DNA of 56,533 bases from Bacillus sp. V3-13 (GTDB taxonomy: Bacteria; Bacillota; Bacilli; Bacillales; Cytobacillaceae). The notes under the pieces were generated by a model. The model ran no database searches and was not told the DNA's origin. It saw only the letters and a program-made list of their open reading frames with translations. Where the stretch lies: the NCBI RefSeq assembly GCF_002860165.1, contig NZ_PGUZ01000030.1:1-56533 (forward strand). The letters are read 5' to 3'. Of this stretch, positions 21,218 through 30,843 are shown piece by piece. Each line of letters opens with the position of its first letter. Positions within the stretch are counted from its first letter, which is position 1. A program made the translations under genes and the position numbers.

Positions 21218-21299
21218 AGTAATATGACCATTAGTCTACAATAAAAAGCCGGAATAAATGGCATTCCTCTTTAAAGAATTTTTGTAAAGGAGTTTTTCC

Positions 21300-21533
21300 A
21301 TGCTGTCTAAAGACAAGCTTGCCCGAATTAATGCACTGGCCAACAAGGCGAAGCAATCAGGATTAACAGAAGCTGAGGCAAGAGAGCAAACAAAATTGCG
21401 CAAAGAGTATTTAAAGTCTTTTCGATCCGGAATGCTCAACACACTAAAAGGTGTGACGATTATGGATCCGGAGGGGAACGACGTAACACCTGCCAAACTA
21501 AAAGCGCTTCAAAACAAAAATCGCCTTCATTAA
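21300..21533 (+). CDS. ynzC: DUF896 protein YnzC
   Basis: A 77-residue helical-hairpin protein (MLSKDKLARINALANKAK, then LTEAEAREQTKLRKEYL, with a C-terminal VTIMDPEGNDVTPAKL). The DUF896 family is known in structure but not in biochemical function; YnzC belongs to the yneA-yneB-ynzC group in B. subtilis. AAAGGAG precedes ATG 21300. Here a terminator separates it from yneB. Confidence 0.95.
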   Translation: MLSKDKLARINALANKAKQSGLTEAEAREQTKLRKEYLKSFRSGMLNTLKGVTIMDPEGNDVTPAKLKALQNKNRLH

Positions 21534-21544
21534 GACATATATTA

Positions 21545-21584
21545 GGGATGCAAAACGATTGCATTCCTTGTTTTTATTTTTTTT
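21545..21584 (+). terminator. Terminator after ynzC
   Basis: GGGATGCAA at 21545 pairs with TTGCATTCC (one G-U) and is followed by TTGTTTTTATTTTTTTTG. Confidence 0.87.
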
Positions 21585-21799
21585 GTTGATTATACAAATT
21601 CCCCTGTGGAAGGAAAGCAAGATGTGGAAATGTTATAATTGAAAGTAAGCTTATTCGGTACATATTCGGATTAGTTATGTCCAAAAATAAGAAATAGTTG
21701 TTTTTTTTTTGAGAAACGGATGAACAATTGGTTGTTTAAAAATTTCAATCACTATAATATTAAGGTTAGGAATCAACATACAAGGAAAGGATGTATCAC

Positions 21800-23806
21800 A
21801 TGTTTGATAAAATTGATGAGTTATCAATAAACTCTATTCGCACTCTTTCAATTGATGCAATTGAAAAAGCAAATTCCGGGCACCCGGGCTTGCCAATGGG
21901 CGCAGCACCGATGGCTTACACATTATGGACAAGGTTCATGAACCAAAATCCTGCGAATCCGGATTGGTTTAATCGCGACCGTTTTGTTCTGTCAGCAGGA
22001 CACGGTTCGATGCTCTTGTACAGCTTGCTCCACCTCGCAGGTTATGACCTTTCGATTGAAGATCTAAAACAATTTCGCCAATGGGGCAGCAAAACGCCGG
22101 GACATCCTGAATACGGCCATACGGTTGGGGTAGAGGCAACAACAGGCCCGCTTGGACAAGGCATTGCAATGGCAGTTGGTTTGGCCATGGCTGAGCGTCA
22201 TTTGGCGGCTGTTTATAACAAAGAAAACTATGAATTAATTGATCATTATACATATAGCTTATGCGGTGACGGAGATTTGATGGAAGGTGTTTCTGCAGAG
22301 GCCGCATCGCTTGCCGGGCATTTAAAGCTTGGCCGTCTCATCGTTCTTTATGATTCAAATGATATTTCGCTTGATGGTGAACTTGATCGCTCGTTCTCTG
22401 AAAGTGTTGAAAACAGATTCAAATCTTACGGCTGGCAGTATTTGCGGGTGGAAGATGGAAATGATCTTGATTCAATTGCAAAAGCCCTTGAGGAAGCAAG
22501 GCAAGACACAGCCCATCCAACTTTAATCGAAGTTAAAACGATTATCGGGTTCGGATCGCCTAACAAGTCCGGAAAATCGGATGTACATGGTGCTCCGCTT
22601 GGTGCAGAAGAGTTAAAGCTTACGAAAGAAGCCTATAAATGGACGTTTGAAGAAGATTTCTATGTGCCTGAAGAGGTTTATGCCCATTTTAAAAAGCATA
22701 TTGCGGATAACGGCAGCAAAAAAGAGAAGGAATGGAACGAGTTGTTTTCCCAATATAAACAAGCGTTTCCGGAGCTTGGCAAACAGCTTGAACTAGCCAT
22801 AAAAGGGGAACTTCCGGAGGGCTGGGACAAAGACCTGCCAGTTTATGAAGATGGAACAAGCCTGGCAAGCCGCGCATCTTCGGGAGAAGCATTGAATGCA
22901 ATTGCGAAAAATCTTCCTTTCTTCATTGGTGGCTCAGCTGACCTTGCCGGTTCGAACAAGACGATGATTAAAGGGACAGGCGATTACACGCCTGACTCAT
23001 ATGAAGGCCGCAACATTTGGTTTGGTGTCAGGGAATTTGCGATGGCAGCCGCTTTGAACGGAATGGCTCTTCACGGCGGGCTTAAAGTGTTTGGCGGAAC
23101 GTTCTTTGTTTTCTCGGACTACCTGCGTCCGGCGATTCGCCTCGCAGCATTAATGGGATTGCCTGTAACCTATGTATTCACGCATGACAGTATTGCGGTT
23201 GGGGAAGACGGGCCGACACATGAGCCAGTAGAACAGCTGCCTTCCTTGCGGGCAATGCCGAACTTATCTGTGATCCGCCCGGCTGACGCCAATGAAACAG
23301 CGGCTGCCTGGAAGCTCGCTGTAGAATCGAAAAACAAGCCAACCGCGCTTGTCCTGACGCGCCAAAACTTGCCGACGTTAAAAGGTTCCGTTAAACATGG
23401 TTATCAGGGAGTATCAAAAGGTGCGTATGTCATCTCTCCTGCTCGAAAAGAAGTGGCTGATGCACTCCTGTTAGCTTCAGGTTCCGAAGTAGCCCTGGCT
23501 GTGAAAGCTCAAGAAGCGCTGGCTGCAGAAGGAATTGACGTGTCTGTTATCAGCATGCCTTCATGGGACCGCTTTGAAGCCCAAAGCAAAGAATACAAAC
23601 AAAGCGTTCTCCCTAAAGAGGTCAAGAAACGCCTTGGCATTGAAATGGCTGCATCATTAGGATTCCACCGTTACACAGGAGATGAAGGCGATGTATTGGC
23701 GATTGACCAATTTGGAGCCTCAGCACCTGGAGACAGAATTATCGAAGAGTATGGGTTTACAGTTGAAAATGTCGTTGCACGCGTAAAAGCGCTGCTGCAA
23801 AACTAA
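21800..23806 (+). CDS. tkt: Transketolase
   Basis: A 668-residue thiamine-diphosphate enzyme of the pentose phosphate pathway. It shows the N-terminal [18 protein letters not shown], the ThDP/metal motif [13 protein letters not shown], the acceptor-binding [18 protein letters not shown] and the C-terminal TPP-fold pairing domain. ATG 21800 is chosen because AGGAAAGG lies 9 nt upstream; ATG 21791 abuts that site. Transcribed alone from an AT-rich 260-bp leader region. Confidence 0.97.
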   Translation: MFDKIDELSINSIRTLSIDAIEKANSGHPGLPMGAAPMAYTLWTRFMNQNPANPDWFNRDRFVLSAGHGSMLLYSLLHLAGYDLSIEDLKQFRQWGSKTPGHPEYGHTVGVEATTGPLGQGIAMAVGLAMAERHLAAVYNKENYELIDHYTYSLCGDGDLMEGVSAEAASLAGHLKLGRLIVLYDSNDISLDGELDRSFSESVENRFKSYGWQYLRVEDGNDLDSIAKALEEARQDTAHPTLIEVKTIIGFGSPNKSGKSDVHGAPLGAEELKLTKEAYKWTFEEDFYVPEEVYAHFKKHIADNGSKKEKEWNELFSQYKQAFPELGKQLELAIKGELPEGWDKDLPVYEDGTSLASRASSGEALNAIAKNLPFFIGGSADLAGSNKTMIKGTGDYTPDSYEGRNIWFGVREFAMAAALNGMALHGGLKVFGGTFFVFSDYLRPAIRLAALMGLPVTYVFTHDSIAVGEDGPTHEPVEQLPSLRAMPNLSVIRPADANETAAAWKLAVESKNKPTALVLTRQNLPTLKGSVKHGYQGVSKGAYVISPARKEVADALLLASGSEVALAVKAQEALAAEGIDVSVISMPSWDRFEAQSKEYKQSVLPKEVKKRLGIEMAASLGFHRYTGDEGDVLAIDQFGASAPGDRIIEEYGFTVENVVARVKALLQN

Positions 23807-23845
23807 TTTATAAGTGCAGCCTCCATTGGTGAGGATGCACAATAT

Positions 23846-23887
23846 ATAAAAAGAGCATCGATATGATATTCGATGCTCTTTTTATAT
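23846..23887 (+). terminator. Terminator after tkt
   Basis: AAGAGCATCGA at 23851-23861 pairs perfectly with TCGATGCTCTT at 23870-23880 and has a T tail. It marks the end of the conserved block before accessory insert 1. Confidence 0.94.
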
Positions 23888-23985
23888 CTCTAAAATCTTG
23901 GTCTACCAGGTGCCTAAAGTTTGGTTGTTGGTTTTCTAATGGAAAACCGTTGTTGTGATTCATAAGCATTTCTAAATAAAAAAAC

Positions 23986-24618
23986 TTACTCTTTTATTAA
24001 GTGTTTTTTCAGGAGGCGGTTATGTAATTTTGAGAAGAGGAGTAATGCAAGAATTGAACCAATCAAGGCAAATGACATATCCCATTGTGAATCCCAGATG
24101 TCGCCCTGATTACCGAGAAAGTCTTTAGATGCTTTTCCTCCCTTTGTTATCATCGAAACTAACCATTCAATGATTTCGTAAAAGGCAGCGAGTGCAAGGG
24201 AAATACTTGTCACAATGGTAAATAACCAGGCGCCTGTTGTTAACGGTGTTTTTCGTAATAATATTTCTCTTATGACGATCACAATCAAACCCTTTATTAA
24301 ATGTCCAAACCGGTCGTAGTGATTGCGTTTTAAATCGTAAACGTCTTTTAACCAATTAAATAGGGGGACTCTTGAGTAAGTATAATGACCGCCGACAAAC
24401 ATGATGATTGCCAAAATCGCGATAATGATATATGAGAGGGTAGTGAGACGAAATTTATTGTATGTCGCAATTGCGATAATCAGACCGACAACGGCAGGTG
24501 CCACCTCCAATGCCCACGTCAAATAACCGCCTGTCGGCTTAATCATTGACCATATAAAAATTGCCGCAACCAGGAATAATAGAGATAAATGAATCGAAGT
24601 ACCCTTATGTTTATTCAC
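23986..24618 (-). CDS. DUF2238 (YjdF-like) integral membrane protein
   Basis: A 210-residue protein with about six membrane segments. It contains the polar family blocks YDRFGHLIKGL and FYEIIEW, then FLGNQGDIWDSQWDM. These match the DUF2238/YjdF family of inner membrane proteins of unknown function; the conserved D-x-x-x-D and E/H residues near the membrane suggest a metal or phosphate-lipid site, which is inference. Start GTG 24618 follows GGAG by 8 nt. It is the first gene of the minus-strand accessory cluster after tkt and is convergent to tkt. Confidence 0.82.
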   Translation of the reverse strand: MNKHKGTSIHLSLLFLVAAIFIWSMIKPTGGYLTWALEVAPAVVGLIIAIATYNKFRLTTLSYIIIAILAIIMFVGGHYTYSRVPLFNWLKDVYDLKRNHYDRFGHLIKGLIVIVIREILLRKTPLTTGAWLFTIVTSISLALAAFYEIIEWLVSMITKGGKASKDFLGNQGDIWDSQWDMSFALIGSILALLLFSKLHNRLLKKHLIKE

Positions 24619-24840
24619 TTCTTTCGCTCCTTTATCAAATGGCTATTCACAGTATTTGATAATTAATCCTTTTCAATACAGAGTACGGATGAACTGGTTA
24701 AGGAAGAGTAAAAATACTTGATCATCACCTTGAAGAAAATAGGATATTCGGTTGAGAGTGTTTGAAGTTTAACTAAAATAAAGGTAATACATAACAGGTT
24801 CAGTGGATTGTTAGAATTACCCGATTGCTCGAAGTTCACT

Positions 24841-26316
24841 TTATTGAATTAACGACAAAAGCCAATCCTTTATATCTAATGTGCGTAAGTACTTCGGTGT
24901 TGACTCGGTACCTGCAATGATCATTGAAATAACAGAATCTTGTTTGTGTAACCCTCCGTGACTTGCACCACCCACATGAGTAGGAGAACCTTCACCTATG
25001 AATTCATAGCCAGGTTTCGCACTTGCAATCATGTATTCACCTTCATGTGAGAATAATGATGCATATAACCTTGCAAAAGCATCGGGGTAATCCCCAAATT
25101 CAATTTTTTTGTTCGAAATGGTGAGATCCAATATTTCTTTATTCCCTTCAAAAGACCAGGATTGTCCATATTGATCCACAAAGTCTCCCTCAGGTTCAAA
25201 ATGAAGGTGTCCATTATGAATTCCGGATGTAACAGTTATCGTGTTTCCTTTTTTAAATGCAATGACATCAATTCGGTTATCTTTTTGCAGGATATTTGCT
25301 ATATCACTTAAAGGTACTTTTTCAGTGTTAAGAGAATAAATATAGGACATCCTCTCGTTGACACCAAGAACAATTTGGTCTTGTGGCGTAATTCCTTTTT
25401 TTAACTTTACTATTTTGTATGAACTTAAAAGCTTTCTTAAATCAATTAAAGCTTCATGACGATTTTTATCGATCCATGCTTGACCATTATCTCCAAGAAT
25501 AATCCAAATGTTCTCGGTCAGAGCATCATTCCATGATTGATATTGATTTAAAATATCCTGCAATTTCTGATCAATCTTTTGGACACCCTTTATCTCTGTT
25601 CTTCCATTTTTATGTATGCTTTGATCTAAATTGGGAAAATAAGCAATCGTGAAGGGCGGAAGTTTATGCTCGTTTATAAGATATTTCAATTGGTTTGCTG
25701 AAAAATTATCATTAAATCCATATTTTTGCCAAAAGAAAGAGTTCTTTTTTAAATGATTAAACCGGTGTAAAGCTCCATACGAAAACAACTCTGGAGAATA
25801 AGTTATTTGCTCTTTTTTCATGCCTGTTAACAAAGATAATAAAAAGGGTACTTTCAATATGTTAGGTTGACTTCCCCTATATATAAGCGTGTTGATTGAA
25901 GCCGTCTTGATTCCTTTATCTTTTAAAATTTCATGGATCGTTTTATGCTGCTTGCTTAAATGCTTATTATTCAAATTATAAAGGATATCTTCCATGGATT
26001 GCGTCAGTCCCAGTTTTAAAAGCTCCCTTACATGACTTCCGTAATTAATAATTCTTTTTTCTTTTTGATCATACCAAACTAAGCCTGGGACTTTATGTTT
26101 ATTGCAGTACACTCCAGTTAATAATGTGCTGTCGACATTGACTGACATAGTTGGAAATGGACTGACAACATCGGGAAAGTAACGGCCGTTTTCAATAAAA
26201 AATTGTAAAGCAGGAGCTTGTCCACTCTTTACGGCAGCTTGTACAGTCGAACCCATTAATGTGTCAATCAAAAGCAGGATCACTCTTTTTTTCTGAGAAA
26301 GGGGTGATGTCATCAT
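24841..26316 (-). CDS. Alkaline phosphatase superfamily (type I phosphodiesterase) hydrolase
   Basis: A 491-residue cytoplasmic-looking protein (no signal peptide). The N-terminal VILLLIDTLMG gives the metal aspartate and PFPTMSVNVDSTLLTG supplies the threonine nucleophile region of the type I phosphodiesterase/nucleotide pyrophosphatase family. IILGDNGQ and the C-terminal GGASHGGLH supply further metal ligands. Such enzymes cleave phosphodiesters or phosphate esters; the substrate here is unknown. GAGGAGA precedes tandem ATG codons at 26316 and 26313. It follows the EEP hydrolase gene by 125 bp, on the same strand as two lipid kinases. Confidence 0.82.
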   Translation of the reverse strand: MMTSPLSQKKRVILLLIDTLMGSTVQAAVKSGQAPALQFFIENGRYFPDVVSPFPTMSVNVDSTLLTGVYCNKHKVPGLVWYDQKEKRIINYGSHVRELLKLGLTQSMEDILYNLNNKHLSKQHKTIHEILKDKGIKTASINTLIYRGSQPNILKVPFLLSLLTGMKKEQITYSPELFSYGALHRFNHLKKNSFFWQKYGFNDNFSANQLKYLINEHKLPPFTIAYFPNLDQSIHKNGRTEIKGVQKIDQKLQDILNQYQSWNDALTENIWIILGDNGQAWIDKNRHEALIDLRKLLSSYKIVKLKKGITPQDQIVLGVNERMSYIYSLNTEKVPLSDIANILQKDNRIDVIAFKKGNTITVTSGIHNGHLHFEPEGDFVDQYGQSWSFEGNKEILDLTISNKKIEFGDYPDAFARLYASLFSHEGEYMIASAKPGYEFIGEGSPTHVGGASHGGLHKQDSVISMIIAGTESTPKYLRTLDIKDWLLSLIQ

Positions 26317-26441
26317 TTATCTCCTCACTATAAAACATTAATTTCTTGTTTTATTATGGATTGTCGCACATAAAATTATTTGAGCATTTTTTCATATCAT
26401 CGTCCAAAGAATTCGTTTATTGCGGCAATATTCTCTTCATT

Positions 26442-27173
26442 CTATTGACTGAATAAAAGCGTTGCTTTTAATGGCAAATGGTCGGATGCATGCGGTATAT
26501 TTGCTATCACTTCTGCATCAACAACCTGAAAAGAAGGGCTGACGAAAAGGTAGTCCAATCTTAATCTTGGTCGAAGGGATGGATAAGTAAATCCAGTTTC
26601 ATTGCCCGCATGTTCCCATACATCTTGGAACTCAGTGGTCATTTTTCTCCAACCTCTTGATCCTGGCTTCATATTCCAATCACCCATAATAATCATAGGA
26701 TGAGAATTTTTATGTAATTGATTAACAATAAAATTTGTTTGTTTGCGATGAAGAAAGGGATTAAGACTTAAATGCGTGACATTAATATCAAATAACTTTT
26801 TGTTGTGCTCAACAGTGGCGGTGAGCAATGATCTTCCTTCAATTAACCCGGGAATAAAATTAAATAAATAACTCTTTTCTGATACGATCGGAAAGCGGGA
26901 CAAAAGGGCATTTCCATACTGTCTCTTTGTGGCTGTTTGTTTAGACGTCAAAGTGAGCGAGGGGCTGAAAGCATGATACATATTTAATTGTTGTGCAAGC
27001 CACATACTCTGGTCCAGATAATCACTTCTTTCAGAATAATGCTTATCAACTTCGTTCAGGCCAATGATGTCTGCATCACTTTTTTCAATTACTTCGGCAA
27101 TTCGGTGCAGATCTATTTGCTTATCCATACCTTTTCCATGGTGAATGTTATATGTCATGATTTTAAGCTCCAA
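26442..27173 (-). CDS. Endonuclease/exonuclease/phosphatase (EEP) family hydrolase
   Basis: A 243-residue EEP-fold enzyme with all usual blocks: MTYNIHHGKG, IIGLNEVD, MIIMGDWNMKP and ASDHLPL (catalytic Asp-His). No signal peptide or nucleic acid recognition domain is visible. Family members include sphingomyelinase-like, inositol phosphatase-like and nuclease enzymes, so the substrate is open; beside lipid kinases a phospholipid-derived substrate is plausible (inference). Start TTG 27173 follows GAGGTGAG by about 6 nt. Confidence 0.85.
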   Translation of the reverse strand: MELKIMTYNIHHGKGMDKQIDLHRIAEVIEKSDADIIGLNEVDKHYSERSDYLDQSMWLAQQLNMYHAFSPSLTLTSKQTATKRQYGNALLSRFPIVSEKSYLFNFIPGLIEGRSLLTATVEHNKKLFDINVTHLSLNPFLHRKQTNFIVNQLHKNSHPMIIMGDWNMKPGSRGWRKMTTEFQDVWEHAGNETGFTYPSLRPRLRLDYLFVSPSFQVVDAEVIANIPHASDHLPLKATLLFSQ

Positions 27174-27379
27174 AATATCTCACCTCGAATTTACATTAGT
27201 TTTATAAAATCAAAGAATCTCAAGACGAAGATAATCCGTTCTAACACCCGTTAAGAATCAAACAGAAATTTTAAGAAGCCTGTATAGCAAATCCTTTTTT
27301 TGATCAACTTAAAATGATTCCATATTTTCAATAATATGGACAGACAAACTTCAAATCAAAGAAAGGGGTTCAAACAGAC

Positions 27380-27487
27380 ATGATTGAGATTATTAAGGGG
27401 TTTATTCAAACAATAAACCGAATGCTTGTGGCACTAGTTGAATTTGACTATGACGAAGCGTTGGAAAAAATGAAAAAAAATAAATAA
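27380..27487 (+). CDS. Candidate small protein of 35 residues
   Basis: A short ORF, MIEIIKGFIQTINRMLVALV plus a charged tail ending KMKKNK, opposite in strand to its neighbours. AAAGGGG lies about 11 nt upstream of ATG 27380 and a good terminator starts 12 nt after the stop, so the unit looks like a complete minimal gene. The first 20 residues would form a hydrophobic/amphipathic helix and the rest is charged, as in small membrane-associated peptides. No family is recognised. Confidence 0.5.
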   Translation: MIEIIKGFIQTINRMLVALVEFDYDEALEKMKKNK

Positions 27488-27498
27488 CTTTTAGCGAA

Positions 27499-27552
27499 GA
27501 AAACCCTTATTTCAGCCTTTAATGAAACAAGGGTTTCTTTATACGTATTCCC
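27499..27552. terminator. Terminator between the small ORF and the lipid kinase gene
   Basis: AAACCCTT near 27501 pairs with AAGGGTTT at 27539-27546, extended inward by TTTCA/TGAAA, then CTTTATA. It may act on both converging genes. Confidence 0.75.
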
Positions 27553-28439
27553 TACAAGACGTGTAATGCGCATGGTTTCATTGTAATTCGGACAGGAGTT
27601 TGTCCAATTACTTCCCCATCCCCGTGTACCAACAGTGGAGAGGAGGAATAAATCTCCAACTCCTTTCCTCTAATGATCTTTATCGATGGGGAGGAGGTAT
27701 GTTTTCCTTTAAAAACCAATGGAAATATACAAAGAAATTCCCACTTGGACATCTCTTGAACAATACATATATCAAAAAAACCATCATTGTTTTCGGCCTC
27801 CGGGCAAATTACAAGCCCTCCAGCGTAAAAAGGTGAATTGGCTACCGCGATTAGCCATGCCTTAGGAATATTGTGGAGTTTATTATCAATCATTAAGGAG
27901 ATATCCAGTGGTTTATAGCGAAACAGCACATTTAATGCACTAATAATGTATGAAATTCGCCCCATTCGGATGAGATTAAGGAATTTTTTATATTTAGATC
28001 CATTCGCCGACCGTGCTACTTCCCCGTCAAATCCTATTCCTGCAACTGTACAAAACAATCTGGAATTTACATTTCCAATATCGATGACTTTAGGTTTCCC
28101 GCTTAACATACGTTCTAAAGCTCTATCATGTTTGAGCGGAATACCCAATCCTCTTGAAAAATCATTTCCTGAACCGGCTGGGATAATTCCTAAAGGTATA
28201 TTAGTACCAATTAATCCATTGACTACTTCCTGGATGGTTCCATCCCCGCCAACTGCCACCATCACACTCACTTTTTCATTGTGAACCAATTCCCGAACTA
28301 ATTCTGTGGCGTGTGTCGGCTTCTGAGTAAAATGAACAGAGTAAAACACGTTTTTTTCATTAAGCATTTTTTCTATTTGATACCAAACTTTAAGAGCTTT
28401 TCCATTACCCGCAGCTTTATTAACAATAAAACAAAACAA
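27552..28439 (-). CDS. Diacylglycerol kinase family lipid kinase (copy 1)
   Basis: A protein of about 295 residues of the DagK/YegS family, which phosphorylates diacylglycerol or related lipids. Visible are IVNKAAGNGKA, the nucleotide-binding VGGDGTIQEVVNGLIG, and PAGSGNDFSRGLG, followed by a C-terminal beta sandwich ending VHGDGEVIG. The start is uncertain: TTG 28439 has GGGTGAG 4 nt upstream and gives the normal family start, while ATG codons at 28460 and 28511 lack a Shine-Dalgarno. It lies downstream of the second kinase gene and is likely cotranscribed. Confidence 0.85.
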   Translation of the reverse strand: MFCFIVNKAAGNGKALKVWYQIEKMLNEKNVFYSVHFTQKPTHATELVRELVHNEKVSVMVAVGGDGTIQEVVNGLIGTNIPLGIIPAGSGNDFSRGLGIPLKHDRALERMLSGKPKVIDIGNVNSRLFCTVAGIGFDGEVARSANGSKYKKFLNLIRMGRISYIISALNVLFRYKPLDISLMIDNKLHNIPKAWLIAVANSPFYAGGLVICPEAENNDGFFDICIVQEMSKWEFLCIFPLVFKGKHTSSPSIKIIRGKELEIYSSSPLLVHGDGEVIGQTPVRITMKPCALHVL

Positions 28440-28520
28440 AAGTCTCACCCAGCTATCCATTTTTAACAAAATTATAGCCAAGTTTACTTGTGAAAATACA
28501 TTCTTTAACATAGGCAGTTT

Positions 28521-29417
28521 TTATTTACAACAAAAAAAACGAAGGTGCTGAGGCAATACTGTAAAATCCAGGCTTTTCACATCAGCTTTTTCTCCATCAA
28601 GATTGAGGGCGATGGACTCTGGTATCGTAAAGCAACCAGATTTTATTTTTGTATGATTGATGAGTGATGATTTGTCAGGAATGTTAAGCATTTTGGCAAG
28701 TAATGAAACAAGCAGTTGGAACCGATTGGTTTTTTTACATGTAATCAAATGAAAATAACCATCATGATCAGTTGAATTTTTAATTAGATGTTCAAATGGA
28801 CCGACTGAGTTTCCATTCATAATTAAAAATAAACAGATATCCGAAATCACTTGATCCGAGGAAACATCAACGGATATTGCATCCGGCTGTTTTGTCAAAA
28901 AAAACGTTTTAAGAAAATAATAGCAATAGGCCCATTCACCAAAATACGATTTGAAAGCAGGAGGTGTTCGATAGGTTATATCCGACAACCATCCCGCTGC
29001 TGCAATGTTGGCAAAGTAGCGGTTTCCAAATTTTCCGATGTCAATTTGTTTAGTATTTCCTCCCTCGATAATTGAGAGAGCTTCCATCGGGCATGACATT
29101 CCTAAATATTTTGCAAGCTCATTGCTCGTTCCAAATGGGAATACCCCTACAGTTGGTCTATATTCTTCTTCCGCTATAAATTGGATTGTTCGGTTTACTG
29201 TGCCGTCTCCTCCGGCAATAAAGACCGCATCCCATCTGTTTTGGCATGCATTTTTAATAGCTGTAACCATATCTTCGAACCCCGATGGCGGCTGAATCGT
29301 GATTCGATAACCCATTTCCGTAAGTCTTTGTATTAGTAAAGGAAAGGCTTTGTGAGTGGTCTTTTTCCCGGAAAAAGAGTTATAAACCATTAAAGCCTGT
29401 TTGTTTCTTGTATTCAT
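28521..29417 (-). CDS. Diacylglycerol kinase family lipid kinase (copy 2)
   Basis: A 298-residue paralogue of the preceding gene with VYNSFSGKK, IAGGDGTVNRTIQFIA and PFGTSNELAKYLG. The SGN motif of copy 1 is TSN here, so the two differ at the active site edge and may use different lipids. Start ATG 29417 is clear because GGAGG lies 8 nt upstream. It begins the minus-strand unit and is divergent from the alcohol dehydrogenase gene, sharing the 168-bp intergenic region. Confidence 0.88.
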   Translation of the reverse strand: MNTRNKQALMVYNSFSGKKTTHKAFPLLIQRLTEMGYRITIQPPSGFEDMVTAIKNACQNRWDAVFIAGGDGTVNRTIQFIAEEEYRPTVGVFPFGTSNELAKYLGMSCPMEALSIIEGGNTKQIDIGKFGNRYFANIAAAGWLSDITYRTPPAFKSYFGEWAYCYYFLKTFFLTKQPDAISVDVSSDQVISDICLFLIMNGNSVGPFEHLIKNSTDHDGYFHLITCKKTNRFQLLVSLLAKMLNIPDKSSLINHTKIKSGCFTIPESIALNLDGEKADVKSLDFTVLPQHLRFFCCK

Positions 29418-29584
29418 TGTCCAATCCTCCGACGAAAAGAAAACTTCTTTGACCAATACTTATTTTTCTTTTTTTTCGGCCAAAATACACAGAAGTTGTT
29501 TCCATATTTATCAAGAGCATGAATAACAAGGTACCGATCTGGAAAAATTATTTTTATAACGTTCAAGAAACTAGGTGATTCGCA

Positions 29585-30808
29585 TTGAAAGCTTTGCAGT
29601 TTGATTATAAAGCACCCCGCTATATCTTCAGTAAAATAACGGGAAGGTTATTTCCGTCTGTTTATTGGGATTCACGGCTATCCTGTTTACAATTTCTTGA
29701 ACAACCGGAGCCCGAGCTTCCCAATCAAAACTGGGTTAAAGTAAAGGTGAAATATGGCGGTATTTGCGGCAGTGATCTTAATCTGATTTCTTTAAGGGAT
29801 AGTCCTGCTACGTCGCCATTTGTTTCGTTTCCTTTTACGATCGGGCATGAAATTGTAGGAACAATTGCGGAAGCGGGTTCACAAGTTACTGGTTTGAACA
29901 GGGGAGATCGAGTGGTAATAGATCCAATCTTGTCGTGTGTGTCACGAGGAATAGACCCTCCTTGTCCCGCTTGCCTTAAAGGAAATTTTAGTTTGTGTGC
30001 CTATAAAACGGAAGGAAATTTATCGCCGGGACTGTTAATAGGAACCTGTCATGACACAGGTGGGGGCTGGGGTTCATATATTGTGGCCCACAAGAGTCAG
30101 GTTTTTAAGCTCCCTGCAACCGTGGATGATTTAAACGGAGTGATGATAGAGCCTTTTAGCTGCGCTTTACATAGTATTTTAAGGAACCGGCCTGGTAAAA
30201 ACGACACCGTCCTGGTGATAGGTGGAGGGGTGATTGGGCTATGCGTTATTGCTGCGATTCGGGCACTGGAAATCCCGTGTAACATTGTTGCTTTGGTGAA
30301 ACATGATTTTCAGGCCGGGTTGGCATCCAATTACGGGGCAAACAAAATAATCTTCTTGCGAAAGCAAACTTACGTTGGGGACCTAACAAAATCTATTAAA
30401 GGACAAGTATTAAAACCGCTTTTTGGTCCTGAAGTGATACAGGGAGGTGCGGATATTGTATTTGAATGTGTTGGGAAAAAACAGAGTATCAATGATGCAC
30501 TGCGGTTTGCAAAAAATGGCGGAAAAATTGTGCTGTTAGGTCTTGCCGGGATCATGGACGGAATTGATTGGACCACAGTGTGGCTTAATGAGTTAAATGT
30601 CAAAGGAAGCTTCGCTTATAGCACAGAAGTATTTCAAGGAAAAAGAAAACGGACGTTTGATATTGCCATTCAGTTAATGCATGCTGGAAAACTGGATCTA
30701 TCACCAATGGTTACTCATAGATTTCCATTAGAAGAGTACCACAATGCGCTCAGTACTGCTTCAAATAAGAAAAGTAGTGCAGCCATGAAAGTAGTTTTTG
30801 AACCGTAA
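29585..30808 (+). CDS. Zinc-dependent medium-chain alcohol dehydrogenase
   Basis: A 407-residue MDR protein with catalytic zinc ligands in GGICGSDLN and FTIGHEIVG, a cysteine-rich structural zinc loop (CPACLKGNFSLC), a Rossmann VLVIGGGVIGLCV motif and the C-terminal substrate domain. It has an N-terminal extension of about 40 residues compared with threonine or sorbitol dehydrogenase. Start TTG 29585 follows AGGTGATT. The class II aldolase gene follows 35 bp later, so the two probably act on the same metabolite, perhaps a polyol or hydroxyketone (inference). Confidence 0.85.
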   Translation: MKALQFDYKAPRYIFSKITGRLFPSVYWDSRLSCLQFLEQPEPELPNQNWVKVKVKYGGICGSDLNLISLRDSPATSPFVSFPFTIGHEIVGTIAEAGSQVTGLNRGDRVVIDPILSCVSRGIDPPCPACLKGNFSLCAYKTEGNLSPGLLIGTCHDTGGGWGSYIVAHKSQVFKLPATVDDLNGVMIEPFSCALHSILRNRPGKNDTVLVIGGGVIGLCVIAAIRALEIPCNIVALVKHDFQAGLASNYGANKIIFLRKQTYVGDLTKSIKGQVLKPLFGPEVIQGGADIVFECVGKKQSINDALRFAKNGGKIVLLGLAGIMDGIDWTTVWLNELNVKGSFAYSTEVFQGKRKRTFDIAIQLMHAGKLDLSPMVTHRFPLEEYHNALSTASNKKSSAAMKVVFEP

Positions 30809-30843
30809 GATGAGTATCTTGATAGAAATTAGGAGGAAGACAT

